Assembly: GCF_900185015.1 (NCBI RefSeq)
Contig: NZ_FXYD01000006.1
Coordinates: 1 to 64,000 of the forward strand
DNA length: 64,000 bases
Direction: 5' to 3'
DNA from: Octadecabacter ascidiaceicola
Lineage (GTDB): Bacteria; Pseudomonadota; Alphaproteobacteria; Rhodobacterales; Rhodobacteraceae
Below the pieces are notes generated by a model. That model ran no database searches. It was not told where the DNA came from and saw nothing but the letters and a program-made list of their open reading frames with translations. The position numbers and the translations under genes were made by a program. This document shows positions 45,879 through 55,370 of this stretch, one piece after another (position 1 is the first letter of the stretch; each line of letters starts with the position of its first letter).

Positions 45879-46324
45879 CCACAGGTTGGCGTCGCTGGAC
45901 ACTCCGCGGTGCTGAACTGGGTCAGGAGGTCGCTGGTCGCCTCAGTATCACCGGTCGGGCCGATGGGCGAGCAGATGTAGTCTATATGTGGCGCGAGTTG
46001 TTCGAGGAACGTAGGTTCCCAGCCTTCGCTCACTTCTAACATTTGCTCAGCCGAATATCGCAGGTGATCGACGAAGGCGACGTAGGCCCCACCTTCAGGA
46101 CTGGCCAGAATGGCGCAGCCGTCAGCGGGTAGTGCGAATGCTGGATTGGCCGTCGCGAGGGCGAGATGAGCGCGGTAAGAGTCCCGCGCGGATTGCGCCC
46201 TTTGTAATTCATCTGTAGCGTCGAGTTAGATTTTCACGCCAACGACAGCAATAATCGCGACGAGAGCGGTTACAGTTGCCGCAACTGCTTCGATCTGCGG
46301 GGCGTTTCGCGAAAGCCAGCTCAT
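45875..46324 (-). pseudogene. 149-codon gene interrupted by one in-frame TAA
   Basis: Frame from ATG 46324: membrane-anchored start MSWLSRNAPQIEAV ... LVAIIAVVGVKI, then TAA (46226-46228), then in the same frame LDATDELQRAQSARDSYRAH and on to a natural TAG at 45875. No second start is usable after the stop. The part after it is protein-like and in frame for 116 codons; a single C to T change (CAA to TAA) would explain it. The ATG overlaps the agmatine deiminase stop (ATGA). It resembles a roseobacter single-span protein of unknown function. Confidence 0.75.
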
Positions 46325-47385
46325 ATCGCGGGCATCTGTTGTGTTGCGCAATGGATGCCGCCGCCCATTTCTCCGAGTGGGTCAACATTGAGGGTGATGA
46401 TCTCACGGCCGGGGTAGTGACGGCGCAGCGCATCTTCGGCGATTGCATCGGTTTCCGCATCGCCAAACTGGGCGGCGATCACCGCGCCATTGCAAACGTA
46501 GTAGTTGGCGTAGGAGGCGACAAAGTCGATGCTGTTTACGCGGCGGATTGTTGGTTCTGGGATGACTTCAATTTGCAGGCCTGCGGCCTCCAGTGCGTCG
46601 TGGGTATCGAGTGCTGCGACGTGGAAAGGATCCGACATATCGGGATCGTCCGGCAGGTTGATCAGCACGCGATTAGGCCCTGTAAAACGCGCAAGGCTGT
46701 CGATGTGGTAATCCGTGATGTCTTCCCCCCAAACGCCATCGGTCCAGATCATTCGGTCGGCCCCATAGGCGCGCAGCAGTCGGGTTTCAATTTCACCGCG
46801 AGTCAGGCCTGGATTACGGTTGTCGTTCACCCAAGAGCTTTCATGCGCGAGCAGGAGGCCATGGCCGTCTTGCTCAACTGCGCCAGCTTCACCGCGAAGG
46901 CCTGTCGGGATCAATTCAAGACCAAGGCGATTGGCGACTTCGGCTGCGATCTTGCTGTCGCGCGCGTTGACCTGTTTTTCGCCCCAGCCATTGAATTGGA
47001 TATGGCTCACGGCGAGGCCGCCATTGCCATCGACCAAAAAGATAGGGCCAGCATCACGGCACCAGAGGTCCTCTGTGGGAATGTCCCACAGCTCAACCCC
47101 AGACGAAAGCTTGCGCCGTGCGCTTGCGTGATCATCAGGGTGGGCCAGCATGGTGACAGGCTCGAAGTCGGCAATCGCGTTGGCGACATCGGCAATGGTC
47201 TGCTGCGCCATTTCGAGGAACAGGGGGTCCGGATGGACACGGCGGTTCACGGGCCATTGCATGAATGTGCGCTGGTGACGGGCTTCCTCGGAGGGAACGA
47301 AGTAGCCTGTTTGCGCAGTCAGGGTTGTTGATGTGCCTAACGCGACCATGCCAACGCCCCCTCCAATAAACGATCGTCTCTTCAC
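46321..47385 (-). CDS. Agmatine deiminase family protein
   Basis: 354 aa. The N-terminus MKRRSFIGGGVGM looks like a Tat signal (RR-F), unusual for the cytoplasmic enzyme. Peptidyl-arginine-deiminase-type motifs: WPVNRRVHPDP, EDLWCRDAGPIF, WVNDNRNPG and the catalytic Cys in GGGIHCATQQMP. It hydrolyses agmatine to N-carbamoylputrescine; a related guanidino substrate is possible given the export signal. It is coupled to the interrupted gene downstream. Confidence 0.82.
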   Translation of the reverse strand: MKRRSFIGGGVGMVALGTSTTLTAQTGYFVPSEEARHQRTFMQWPVNRRVHPDPLFLEMAQQTIADVANAIADFEPVTMLAHPDDHASARRKLSSGVELWDIPTEDLWCRDAGPIFLVDGNGGLAVSHIQFNGWGEKQVNARDSKIAAEVANRLGLELIPTGLRGEAGAVEQDGHGLLLAHESSWVNDNRNPGLTRGEIETRLLRAYGADRMIWTDGVWGEDITDYHIDSLARFTGPNRVLINLPDDPDMSDPFHVAALDTHDALEAAGLQIEVIPEPTIRRVNSIDFVASYANYYVCNGAVIAAQFGDAETDAIAEDALRRHYPGREIITLNVDPLGEMGGGIHCATQQMPAI

Positions 47386-47388
47386 GAT

Positions 47389-47805
47389 TTACCCTTCAAA
47401 CCCAGCAGGTACCGCCAGTGGAGTGCGCTCGCCAAGGAAATAGCGTGCCACGTCCGTGTAGTCGAATGCCAATGATATCAGGATGATGACTAACGACGCG
47501 GACATGATCCACACCGCGTACTTGGGGAGTAATCCGCTGCGCAGGCGGCTGATGAAATAAATGACCACCGGCGTATAGAATAATACGTGGGGCAGGCCGA
47601 GTAGTTTCACGTAGCCCAGCTGTTCGTACATCCATGAAATCGCTGCAAAGCTGAGAAGCCCCGCCGCGATGCCTGCAAGCCCCGCCAAGCGACTAGGTTT
47701 CCAAATCAGCAGAACAACGGGCAAGATCATACTACCGAACATCAAGATCGGCAGCCAGATGTTGAGCCACGCAGCTTGGTCGGCCATCGCTTCTTCAAGG
47801 GTCAT
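47389..47805 (-). CDS. Membrane protein of unknown function
   Basis: 138 aa from the ATG at 47805 (MTLEEAMADQ), GGAG upstream. About four predicted spans: LNIWLPILMFGSMILPVVLL, LAGLAGIAAGLLSFAAI, FYTPVVIYFIS and VWIMSASLVIILISL. No family is recognised. It lies 3 bases upstream of agmatine deiminase and probably shares its transcript. Confidence 0.7.
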   Translation of the reverse strand: MTLEEAMADQAAWLNIWLPILMFGSMILPVVLLIWKPSRLAGLAGIAAGLLSFAAISWMYEQLGYVKLLGLPHVLFYTPVVIYFISRLRSGLLPKYAVWIMSASLVIILISLAFDYTDVARYFLGERTPLAVPAGFEG

Positions 47806-47928
47806 GAGGCGCTCCAAATTGGGTTGTGATGACGGTAATGAGGGAAATGACGCGTATCAAGTGCGCCTGCTTCTGGAAAGTCTGGACCTCAACCCTTAGA
47901 TTTCACCCAAAGATTGCAGGAGCGGTGC

Positions 47929-49380
47929 GTGACGAGTGATGAAATTTGGGGTGAAGACCTGTTGAACGTGAGGGCTCGGGGTGAGACGTTCACGAACCTG
48001 ATTAAATCGATTGATGACAGCAAGGTCATCTCGATTGAGGCGGGGTTTGGCCGCGGGAAGACGTTTTTTAGGGAAGCGTGGGCGAAGCATTTGAAGGCAG
48101 AGGGCGAGGTCGTCATCCAGATTGATGCCCAGAAGTCAGACCATTCAGGTGATCCGGTGGTGACGTTTATTGGGGCGTTGGTTGAGGCGTTGGGTCCGAA
48201 GGACGAGACGACCGCATCTAAGCTGAAGAAGTCAGGGTTGAAATGGGCTGCTGTTGGTGGACGTGCGGTAGCAGGAGCAGTCATCGGGCGCGCTGTAGAT
48301 GGAGTGATTGAGGCGGCAGGCCAAGCCGCTGCGGGGGACGAGGACACGTCGGCACCACTAGAGACGCTTGTTGATGGAGTTGGCGATGGTTTATCAAAGG
48401 TCGCCAAGCAGCTGATTGCCACACAGATGAAAGCTGAGAAGGCGCGTGCAGAAGAGTTGCCGCAGCAGCTGGACAATCTGCGGTTCGCATTGACTATGAA
48501 AGATGGGGAGAATGCGGAAACAAAGGTTAAGCGGGAAAAGAAGAACGGTCCAGATCGCGTTGTTATCCTGATTGATGAGTTAGATCGTTGTCATCCTGAC
48601 TATGTGATTGCCTTGTTGGAAGCGATGAAACTGGTGTTTGATCGCGCGGGGTATGTTTTTGTCTTGATGGTGAATGCCAAGCATTTGGAGCGGTTGGCGA
48701 ACCACCGATTTGGTAAGCCGGAGCAGGATGACAAAGACGATGACCATGAGGAGTATCTGGAGAAGTTTGTTGATATTCGCCTGAGCCTCGGGACAACGAA
48801 AGAGGTTATTGGAGAAGCGGCGCGGGCTTTGGTTTTGGACAAGCTAGACATTATCGGGGTGCCATTTGGAGAAGGACCCGAGTTCACAGTTGAACGCGCG
48901 GCGGAAGTCGCGGCGCAGTTGGCCCCGCTAAGCGGGCTGTCGATGCGTCAAATCGAGCGGGTGTTGTTGAAGGTTGAGGTGGCATTGCGATGTTATCGGA
49001 ATGTGCCGCTGGATGCGCCGTTGTTGGTTTGGTTGGCGTTTGATGAGGCGACCGATGGAGGAGTCATCTTTGAGAATATTCTGCCACGGGCGGCTCTGTC
49101 TTCTCGAATGCTGTCAAGATTTGAAGAACTACAGCAACAAGCAGGGGAAGCAGAGGATTATTACAAAGCACGGACAAGAATTGAGCGCGAGCACCGTGAA
49201 GCAATTGGTAAGATCGGAAGCACCTTATTCGATTTAGAACCCGAACGTTACCGAGTGGGCCGGCACGACCTCCGAGAATGGTACAAAGTTTTGGTTGGCC
49301 TTAGTCCCTACTTTGTACCTGAACATAAAGCTGTTCTGTCAGCGGCACATATAGTTCAGTTCCACGAAGCCTCAGGCTAA
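47929..49380 (+). CDS. KAP-family P-loop NTPase
   Basis: 483 aa from the GTG at 47929, which has AGGAG upstream. The Walker A is GFGRGKTFF, close to the N-terminus, and Walker B is RVVILIDELDRCHPDYVIAL, the KAP pattern (D-E-L-D-R-C). A Gly/Ala-rich segment (about residues 105-140) lies where KAP proteins have their membrane insertions. A C-terminal helical domain follows. KAP NTPases occur in phage-exclusion and other defence or signalling settings. It is in an accessory block between cmk and rpsA. Low-GC wobble use in parts suggests transfer. Confidence 0.8.
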   Translation: MTSDEIWGEDLLNVRARGETFTNLIKSIDDSKVISIEAGFGRGKTFFREAWAKHLKAEGEVVIQIDAQKSDHSGDPVVTFIGALVEALGPKDETTASKLKKSGLKWAAVGGRAVAGAVIGRAVDGVIEAAGQAAAGDEDTSAPLETLVDGVGDGLSKVAKQLIATQMKAEKARAEELPQQLDNLRFALTMKDGENAETKVKREKKNGPDRVVILIDELDRCHPDYVIALLEAMKLVFDRAGYVFVLMVNAKHLERLANHRFGKPEQDDKDDDHEEYLEKFVDIRLSLGTTKEVIGEAARALVLDKLDIIGVPFGEGPEFTVERAAEVAAQLAPLSGLSMRQIERVLLKVEVALRCYRNVPLDAPLLVWLAFDEATDGGVIFENILPRAALSSRMLSRFEELQQQAGEAEDYYKARTRIEREHREAIGKIGSTLFDLEPERYRVGRHDLREWYKVLVGLSPYFVPEHKAVLSAAHIVQFHEASG

Positions 49381-49456
49381 CCCGACCCTTGCAAACAACG
49401 AGAAACCGCCCTATACGCGCGGCTGTTGATGGGTCGTAGAACGCACAGCTTGAGCA

Positions 49457-49481
49457 GGGTCGGAGTTTCCGGCCCTCTTTT
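49457..49481 (+). terminator. Intrinsic terminator between the KAP gene and rpsA
   Basis: GGGTCGGA and TCCGGCCC pair over eight positions (one G-U) around GTT, followed by TCTTTTG. It separates accessory transcription from rpsA. Confidence 0.7.
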
Positions 49482-49594
49482 GTTGTTCTGGGACACCTCA
49501 GCGAAACGTAAACTTGAACCCGCCTTTGGTGGGATAACCTAAGTCCGGCGGAAACGATCCCGCGCGGCCAACACAGACCGGAAACAGACGCCAC

Positions 49595-51277
49595 ATGGCT
49601 CAGAACGTATCAATGGACGAGTTTGAAGCACTCTTGAACGAAAGCTTCGAAATCGACACGCCACAAGAAGGTAGTGTCGTAAAAGGCAAAGTCATCGCAA
49701 TCGAAGCGGGACAGGCCATCATCGACGTAGGCTACAAAATGGAAGGCCGCGTTGACGTAAAAGAATTCGCAAACCCTGGCGAAGCCCCAGAAATCAATGT
49801 TGGCGACGAAGTCGAAGTGTTCCTTCGCTCTTCTGAAAACGCCCGCGGCGAAGCTGTTATCTCTCGTGAGATGGCGCGCCGTGAAGAAGCATGGGATCGC
49901 CTTGAGAAAGCATACGCAGACGAAGAGCGCGTTGAAGGCGCAATCTTTGGTCGCGTTAAAGGTGGCTTTACTGTTGATCTGGGCGGCGCTGTTGCGTTCT
50001 TGCCAGGGTCCCAAGTTGACGTACGCCCAGTGCGCGACGCTGGCCCATTGATGGGGCTGAAGCAGCCGTTCCAAATCCTCAAGATGGACCGTCGTCGTGG
50101 CAACATCGTTGTTTCCCGTCGTGCAATCCTTGAAGAGTCCCGTGCAGAACAGCGCGCAGAAGTTATCGGCAACCTGACTGAAGGTCAGGAAGTTGACGGC
50201 GTGGTTAAGAACATCACTGAATACGGTGCGTTCGTTGACCTCGGCGGCGTAGACGGCTTGCTCCACGTCACAGACATGGCATGGCGCCGTGTGAACCACC
50301 CATCCGAGATCCTCACAATTGGTGAAACGATCAAGGTTCAGGTGATCAAGATCAACAAAGACACGCACCGTATCTCCCTCGGCATGAAGCAGCTGCAGGA
50401 AGATCCATGGGATGCTGTTGCAGCCAAATACGCTTTGGACACAACGCACACTGGTCGCGTCACAAACATCACCGACTACGGCGCATTTGTTGAGCTGGAA
50501 GCCGGTGTTGAAGGTCTTGTGCACGTTTCTGAAATGTCTTGGACAAAGAAGAACGTACACCCAGGCAAGATCGTGTCTACTTCGCAAGAAGTTGAAGTCA
50601 TGGTTCTGGAAATCGACGAGTCCAAGCGCCGCGTATCGCTCGGTCTTAAGCAGACACAGCGTAACCCATGGGAAGTGTTCGCTGAATCACACCCTGAAGG
50701 CACCGAAGTTGAAGGCGAAGTCAAAAACATCACCGAATTCGGTCTGTTTGTTGGCCTCGAAGGCGACATCGACGGCATGGTTCACCTCTCTGACCTGACA
50801 TGGGAAGGCCGCGGCGAAGACGTCATCGGTGATTTCCGCAAAGGTGACATGGTGAACGCTAAGGTTACTGAAGTAGACGTTGAAAAGGAGCGCATCAGCC
50901 TCTCTATCAAAGCTATGGACGGTGACCCGTTCCAGGATGCAGTTGGCGGCGTTAAGCGCGGCACAATCGTAACTGTTGAAGTCACGAAGATCGAAGATGG
51001 CGGCATCGAAGTTGACTATGAAGGCGCGAAATCCTTCATCCGTCGCTCTGACCTGTCCCGTGACCGTGCCGAGCAGCGCCCTGAGCGTTTCGGCGTTGGC
51101 GACAAGATCGATGCACGTGTGACAAACATCGACGCGAAAACACGTCGTTTGGGTCTGTCCATCAAAGCGCGTGAGATTGCTGAAGAAAAAGAAGCAGTCG
51201 AGCAGTTCGGTTCTTCTGACTCCGGCGCGTCCTTGGGCGATATCCTTGGCGCAGCTTTGAACAAGGATGACGAATAA
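49595..51277 (+). CDS. rpsA: 30S ribosomal protein S1
   Basis: 560 aa with six S1 repeats (about residues 22-90, 105-170, 190-260, 280-345, 365-435 and 450-520); each has a V-x-x-I-T-x-x-G-A-F-V-like strand. It binds mRNA at the ribosome for initiation. The normal upstream neighbour cmk is 6.7 kb away. The adjacent ihfB follows after a terminator. Confidence 0.97.
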   Translation: MAQNVSMDEFEALLNESFEIDTPQEGSVVKGKVIAIEAGQAIIDVGYKMEGRVDVKEFANPGEAPEINVGDEVEVFLRSSENARGEAVISREMARREEAWDRLEKAYADEERVEGAIFGRVKGGFTVDLGGAVAFLPGSQVDVRPVRDAGPLMGLKQPFQILKMDRRRGNIVVSRRAILEESRAEQRAEVIGNLTEGQEVDGVVKNITEYGAFVDLGGVDGLLHVTDMAWRRVNHPSEILTIGETIKVQVIKINKDTHRISLGMKQLQEDPWDAVAAKYALDTTHTGRVTNITDYGAFVELEAGVEGLVHVSEMSWTKKNVHPGKIVSTSQEVEVMVLEIDESKRRVSLGLKQTQRNPWEVFAESHPEGTEVEGEVKNITEFGLFVGLEGDIDGMVHLSDLTWEGRGEDVIGDFRKGDMVNAKVTEVDVEKERISLSIKAMDGDPFQDAVGGVKRGTIVTVEVTKIEDGGIEVDYEGAKSFIRRSDLSRDRAEQRPERFGVGDKIDARVTNIDAKTRRLGLSIKAREIAEEKEAVEQFGSSDSGASLGDILGAALNKDDE

Positions 51278-51316
51278 GTCGTACTTGCGGTCAGATTTGA
51301 CTGATTGAAATCTTGA

Positions 51317-51352
51317 AACCCCGCTGGCGAAAGCTGGCGGGGTTTTGTTTTT
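51317..51352 (+). terminator. Intrinsic terminator after rpsA
   Basis: CCCCGC and GCGGGG form the outer stem around TGGCGAAAGCTG, followed by TTTTGTTTTT, 40 bases after the stop. Confidence 0.9.
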
Positions 51353-51587
51353 ACATCGCAACTACCGCTTCGAATCAGTTGTGTGAGACGTCCACCGCAA
51401 AGGGTGATCGCCGCAAGTATCCGGTTTCATTTACTGATTTGGCTTGGATTCTGTGCCAATTCTGTGCGTTTGGGGTCTGAATCGCCCTTTGGGGTTCTTC
51501 CGCGAACGGATTTTCCATCCTATAGTCTCTGGATAAGAGGTCATCGCGCCATGACCCGCAAAAAATCCGATGGGGGAGAACATCAAT

Positions 51588-51869
51588 ATGATCCGTTCCG
51601 AATTGACTGATAAGATCGCCGAACAGAATCCGCACCTGTTCCAGCGCGACGTTGAAAAAATTGTTAATACTATTTTTGACCGCATTATTGACGCTATGGC
51701 GAATGGTGACCGCGTTGAACTGCGCGGCTTTGGCGCATTTTCAGTTAAGAAACGTGACGCCCGCTTGGGCCGAAACCCGCGCACGGGTGAGGCTGTTCAA
51801 GTTGAAGAAAAGCATGTTCCGTTTTTTAAGACCGGCAAGCTCTTGCGGGACCGGTTGAACGGGAAGTAA
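51588..51869 (+). CDS. ihfB: Integration host factor subunit beta
   Basis: 93 aa from the ATG at 51588 with GGGGAG upstream; an ATG 18 bases earlier is poorly placed. DNA-binding family motifs: [25 protein letters not shown] and [12 protein letters not shown] (the beta-arm). IHF bends DNA. It follows rpsA in the order seen in relatives. Confidence 0.95.
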   Translation: MIRSELTDKIAEQNPHLFQRDVEKIVNTIFDRIIDAMANGDRVELRGFGAFSVKKRDARLGRNPRTGEAVQVEEKHVPFFKTGKLLRDRLNGK

Positions 51870-51878
51870 ACTGCTTCC

Positions 51879-52229
51879 ATGAAATATATAAAGTACACTT
51901 TCTGGGCTATCGTCGGGACCGCCCTTATCATTGTTGGCATGGCCAATCGTGATATCGTTACGCTTCGCGCAATGCCTGAAGCGTTGGCTGCGCCTCTAGG
52001 CATTTCACCTGACATCGAGATGCCGTTGTTTATGGCAATCTTTATCGGTGTTGGCGTGGGTTTGTTGATTGGGTTCCTGTGGGAATGGGTGCGTGAGCAT
52101 CGGATGCGTGCAGATGCCCGTGCGACGGGTCGTGAACGAGACGCGCTTAAGCGAGAAGTCGACAGCCTGAAAGAGCAGAAGCACGAAGGTAAAGACGAGA
52201 TCGTCGCGCTGCTTGATAAAGCCAGCTAA
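51879..52229 (+). CDS. LapA-domain membrane protein
   Basis: 116 aa with two spans (about residues 5-24 and 48-70) and a charged C-terminal coiled coil (RERDALKREVDSLKEQKHEG). This is the LapA (DUF1049) architecture, associated with LPS assembly in enterics. It lies between ihfB and trpF. The function in this organism is inferred. Confidence 0.8.
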   Translation: MKYIKYTFWAIVGTALIIVGMANRDIVTLRAMPEALAAPLGISPDIEMPLFMAIFIGVGVGLLIGFLWEWVREHRMRADARATGRERDALKREVDSLKEQKHEGKDEIVALLDKAS

Positions 52230-52235
52230 AGGCCG

Positions 52236-52901
52236 ATGCCAAACGACATTCGGGTAAAGATTTGCGGGCTGCGAACGGCGGCTGATGTTGATGCGGCAGC
52301 GTCTGCTGGTGCGACCTATGTTGGTTTCGTGTTTTTCCCTAAGTCTCCACGCAACATTTCCATTGAAGACGCTGCTGCCCTTGCGGTTGATGTGCCTTTG
52401 GGCGTGGCGAAGGTGGCGCTGGTTGTGAATGCGGATGACGCGTTGTTGGATGCAATCACGTCTGCCGTTCCATTGGATATGCTGCAACTTCACGGATCAG
52501 AAACGCCTGAACGTGTGGCGGAAGTGAAAGCGCGTTATGGGTTGCCGGTCATGAAGGCCGTTGGAATTGCAGACGCCAGCGATCTGCCGGCGATTGATAC
52601 CTATGCTGTGGTGGCCGATCAGCTGTTGATTGATGCCAAACCACCCAAAGACGCGCCGCTACCGGGTGGCAACGGACTGGCCTTTGACTGGACCCTGCTT
52701 GCTGATCGCAAGTACTGGACCGTTCCTTGGGTGTTGGCAGGCGGTTTGACGCCAGACAACGTTGCGGAGGCTGTGCGCCGCACTGGTGCCACGCAGGTTG
52801 ATGTATCCAGCGGTGTTGAGGGGACCGTCGGCGTCAAAGATGCGGGGCTGATCCAAGCGTTCGTAAGGGCTGCGAAAAGCCCTTCGGTCCCAAAGCTTTA
52901 A
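52236..52901 (+). CDS. trpF: Phosphoribosylanthranilate isomerase TrpF
   Basis: 221 aa (beta/alpha)8 barrel. [14 protein letters not shown] carries the catalytic Cys (KICG), MLQLHGSET is the middle strand, and [11 protein letters not shown] and [14 protein letters not shown] form the phosphate loops. It catalyses the third tryptophan step. It precedes an 82-aa gene and trpB. Confidence 0.95.
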   Translation: MPNDIRVKICGLRTAADVDAAASAGATYVGFVFFPKSPRNISIEDAAALAVDVPLGVAKVALVVNADDALLDAITSAVPLDMLQLHGSETPERVAEVKARYGLPVMKAVGIADASDLPAIDTYAVVADQLLIDAKPPKDAPLPGGNGLAFDWTLLADRKYWTVPWVLAGGLTPDNVAEAVRRTGATQVDVSSGVEGTVGVKDAGLIQAFVRAAKSPSVPKL

Positions 52902-52936
52902 GGCGTCATTAACTGTCCTTAGGCTAGAGTGGATTT

Positions 52937-53185
52937 ATGAAACACGCCGTGATTCCAGTCACACCAGCTCAATGGTTCCATCATCTTTTTTCCGCTCGCG
53001 CGGCGCGTGAAGGTGGGATCGTTAGGCGAAAGACCCGTGATATGGAGCGGATGGTTGGCCGCAGTGTTTTTGAGCGCGAGATCGCGAGACGCGGGTTTTC
53101 TATGGTTGAAAACGCAGGGCAAGTGGTTGTCTTTTGCAATGCGGAACCGGTACGCCTGACGGTAGGGCGGGGCAAATCTTCCTAG
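52937..53185 (+). CDS. Small conserved protein between trpF and trpB
   Basis: 82 aa, basic. Segments AREGGIVRRKTRDMERMVGR and RRGFSMVENAGQVVVFCNAE suggest a compact fold. I know no function; similar small proteins appear beside trpF/trpB in Rhodobacteraceae. Its stop is inside the first hairpin of the twin-hairpin element. Confidence 0.7.
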   Translation: MKHAVIPVTPAQWFHHLFSARAAREGGIVRRKTRDMERMVGRSVFEREIARRGFSMVENAGQVVVFCNAEPVRLTVGRGKSS

Positions 53186-53219
53186 AAGATTTGTGGACAG
53201 ACTTTCGAGGAAAGTCTGT
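53173..53219 (+). repeat. Twin-hairpin element, copy 1 (before trpB)
   Basis: Hairpin A is CAAATCTTC-CTA-GAAGATTTG (9-bp perfect stem, 53173-53193). A 3-base spacer TGG follows, then hairpin B, ACAGACTTTC-GAG-GAAAGTCTGT (10-bp perfect stem, 53197-53219). There is no T-tract. It has the same layout as the element after trpA at 60767-60811. Confidence 0.85.
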
Positions 53220-53290
53220 GTTCAGCTTTACCTAATGAAACAGCCACGTTACATCTCGCGCCAGCCCAAGCAAATGGCCGGAGACGCGCG

Positions 53291-54520
53291 ATGAACGATC
53301 TTTTCAATTCCTTTATGACTGGCCCTGATGAAAAGGGTCGTTTTGGCGACTTTGGTGGGCGGTTTGTATCCGAGACGCTGATGCCACTGATTCTCGAGCT
53401 TGAGGAGCAGTATGAGCACGCAAAGACGGATGAAACCTTCTGGGCTGAGATGAATGACCTGTGGACGCATTATGTGGGCCGCCCGTCGCCGCTGTATTTT
53501 GCCGAACGGCTGACCGAACATTTGGGTGGTGCGAAGATTTACCTGAAGCGTGATGAACTGAACCACACGGGCGCGCATAAGATTAATAACGTTTTGGGTC
53601 AGATCATTCTGGCACGCCGTATGGGCAAGACACGGATTATTGCGGAGACCGGTGCAGGTCAGCACGGGGTTGCGACGGCAACTGTCTGTGCCAAGTTCGG
53701 CTTGAAGTGTGTGGTCTATATGGGTGCGCATGACGTTGAACGCCAAGCGCCGAACGTGTTCCGTATGAGATTGCTTGGCGCCGAGGTTGTTCCTGTGACG
53801 TCAGGCCGTGGCACATTAAAGGACGCGATGAATGACGCGTTGCGCGATTGGGTCACCAATGTGCGCGATACGTTCTATTGCATTGGCACCGTTGCTGGGC
53901 CGCATCCGTACCCCGCAATGGTACGTGATTTTCAGGCTATCATCGGCAAGGAAACCAAAGAGCAGATGCAAGCCGCCGAAGGCCGTTTGCCTGATACATT
54001 GATTGCCGCCATCGGTGGCGGGTCCAATGCGATGGGGCTGTTCTTTCCGTTCCTTGACGACAAGTCCGTCAACATCATCGGGGTTGAAGCCGGCGGCAAA
54101 GGCGTGAATGCCAAGATGGAACATTGCGCATCGCTGACAGGTGGTCGCCCAGGCGTGCTGCATGGCAACCGCACCTATCTGTTGCAAGATGACGATGGGC
54201 AAATTCTGGAAGGCCACTCGATTTCGGCGGGCCTCGATTATCCGGGGATCGGCCCAGAGCATTCATGGTTGCATGAAATTGGCCGTGCTGAATACGTCGC
54301 CATCACCGATGTTGAAGCGCTTGAGGCGTTCCAGCTGTCTTGTGCAATGGAAGGTATCATTCCCGCTTTGGAACCGTCCCATGCCTTGGCGCACGTGATG
54401 AAGATCGCACCGACCCTTCCAAAGGATCACCTGTTGGTCATGAACATGTGTGGGCGCGGCGATAAGGATATCTTTACCGTTGCTAAGGCGCTGGGCTTGG
54501 ATATGTCTGACGGCGCTTAA
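53291..54520 (+). CDS. trpB: Tryptophan synthase beta chain
   Basis: 409 aa. The PLP lysine is in [10 protein letters not shown], the glycine-rich phosphate loop in IGGGSNAMG, and the [10 protein letters not shown] and GEYV-type features (RAEYVAITD) are present. It condenses indole and serine. trpA lies about 6 kb away on the other strand, so trpB and trpA are split, unlike the classic operon. Upstream is the twin-hairpin element. Confidence 0.97.
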   Translation: MNDLFNSFMTGPDEKGRFGDFGGRFVSETLMPLILELEEQYEHAKTDETFWAEMNDLWTHYVGRPSPLYFAERLTEHLGGAKIYLKRDELNHTGAHKINNVLGQIILARRMGKTRIIAETGAGQHGVATATVCAKFGLKCVVYMGAHDVERQAPNVFRMRLLGAEVVPVTSGRGTLKDAMNDALRDWVTNVRDTFYCIGTVAGPHPYPAMVRDFQAIIGKETKEQMQAAEGRLPDTLIAAIGGGSNAMGLFFPFLDDKSVNIIGVEAGGKGVNAKMEHCASLTGGRPGVLHGNRTYLLQDDDGQILEGHSISAGLDYPGIGPEHSWLHEIGRAEYVAITDVEALEAFQLSCAMEGIIPALEPSHALAHVMKIAPTLPKDHLLVMNMCGRGDKDIFTVAKALGLDMSDGA

Positions 54521-54529
54521 ACGCTTCGT

Positions 54530-55003
54530 TCAGCCCATCAATTGCGGGCGCATTGCCTGATAGATCACCGCTGTCGCCACGTTTGCGAGGTTCAGAGACC
54601 GCACAAGCGGGCTGAGCATTGGTAGGTGGAATACGCGATCGTTGTTCCCGTCTAGAATGGTGGTTGGCAGGCCTGCGGATTCACAGCCAAACACGAGATA
54701 GGCGTCCTGTTGGTAGTCGGGTTCGTACAGGCTGTGTTCGCCGTCTTCCTCAAAGAAATACATGCTGTCGCGTGGCGGATTACGTTCTGTTATGAAGGTT
54801 TCCCAATCGTCGTATTCGCTCAGGGTGACGTGTTTCCAATAGTCCGTTCCGGCGCGTTTCACGGCCTTTTCGTCCAGCGAAAATCCGTATGGCTTAATCA
54901 GGATCAGCTCTAGTTCCAGCGCAACACAGGTGCGCCCGATGGCCCCTGTGTTGTACGGAATTTCAGGGGTCACGAGGACGATCTTCAGGCGCGGTTCAGA
55001 CAT
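54530..55003 (-). CDS. trmL: tRNA (cytidine(34)-2'-O)-methyltransferase TrmL
   Basis: 157 aa from the ATG at 55003 (MSEPRLKIVL). SPOUT motifs: EIPYNTGAIGRTC, LVFGCESAGLP and PMLSPLVRSLNLANVA (the knotted SAM site). It methylates the wobble base of tRNA-Leu. It overlaps the DUF2237 gene by eight bases and is convergent with trpB. Confidence 0.92.
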   Translation of the reverse strand: MSEPRLKIVLVTPEIPYNTGAIGRTCVALELELILIKPYGFSLDEKAVKRAGTDYWKHVTLSEYDDWETFITERNPPRDSMYFFEEDGEHSLYEPDYQQDAYLVFGCESAGLPTTILDGNNDRVFHLPMLSPLVRSLNLANVATAVIYQAMRPQLMG

Positions 55004-55370
55004 CGGCGTCGTGCTTTTGCAAAACGTCGAGCGGTACGATTTCAAGCGCGCGCTGATGGGTTGCAGCTAGATTGACCTTCGGTGCGCAGCCCTCATCAGC
55101 GGCTTGCAGGAACCGTGCGGCGCACAGGCACCAGCCATCGCCTGCGTTCAGCCCTGCGAACCCGTATTCAGGGCGCGGGGTGGACAGATCGTTGCCGACA
55201 TATTTGGAATAGGCGAGGAACTCTGCCGTCATCACCGCACAAACAGTGTGGCTGCCTTCATCGGCGGCGCAAGTGTCGCACGCACCGTTGCGGAAGTACC
55301 CAGTCACCGGATCCATTGAGCAGGTTTGCAAGGCGCCGCCCAGCACATTAAGAGAGGGGTCTTTTTCCAT
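54996..55370 (-). CDS. DUF2237 family protein
   Basis: 124 aa. The family signature is visible: NVLGGALQTCSMDPVTGYFR, then CDTCAADEGSHTVCAVMT and DGWCLCAARFLQA. Conserved cysteines suggest metal or disulfide chemistry, but no function is established. It is coupled to trmL (overlap) and to the serine hydrolase upstream (TGATG). Confidence 0.85.
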   Translation of the reverse strand: MEKDPSLNVLGGALQTCSMDPVTGYFRNGACDTCAADEGSHTVCAVMTAEFLAYSKYVGNDLSTPRPEYGFAGLNAGDGWCLCAARFLQAADEGCAPKVNLAATHQRALEIVPLDVLQKHDADV

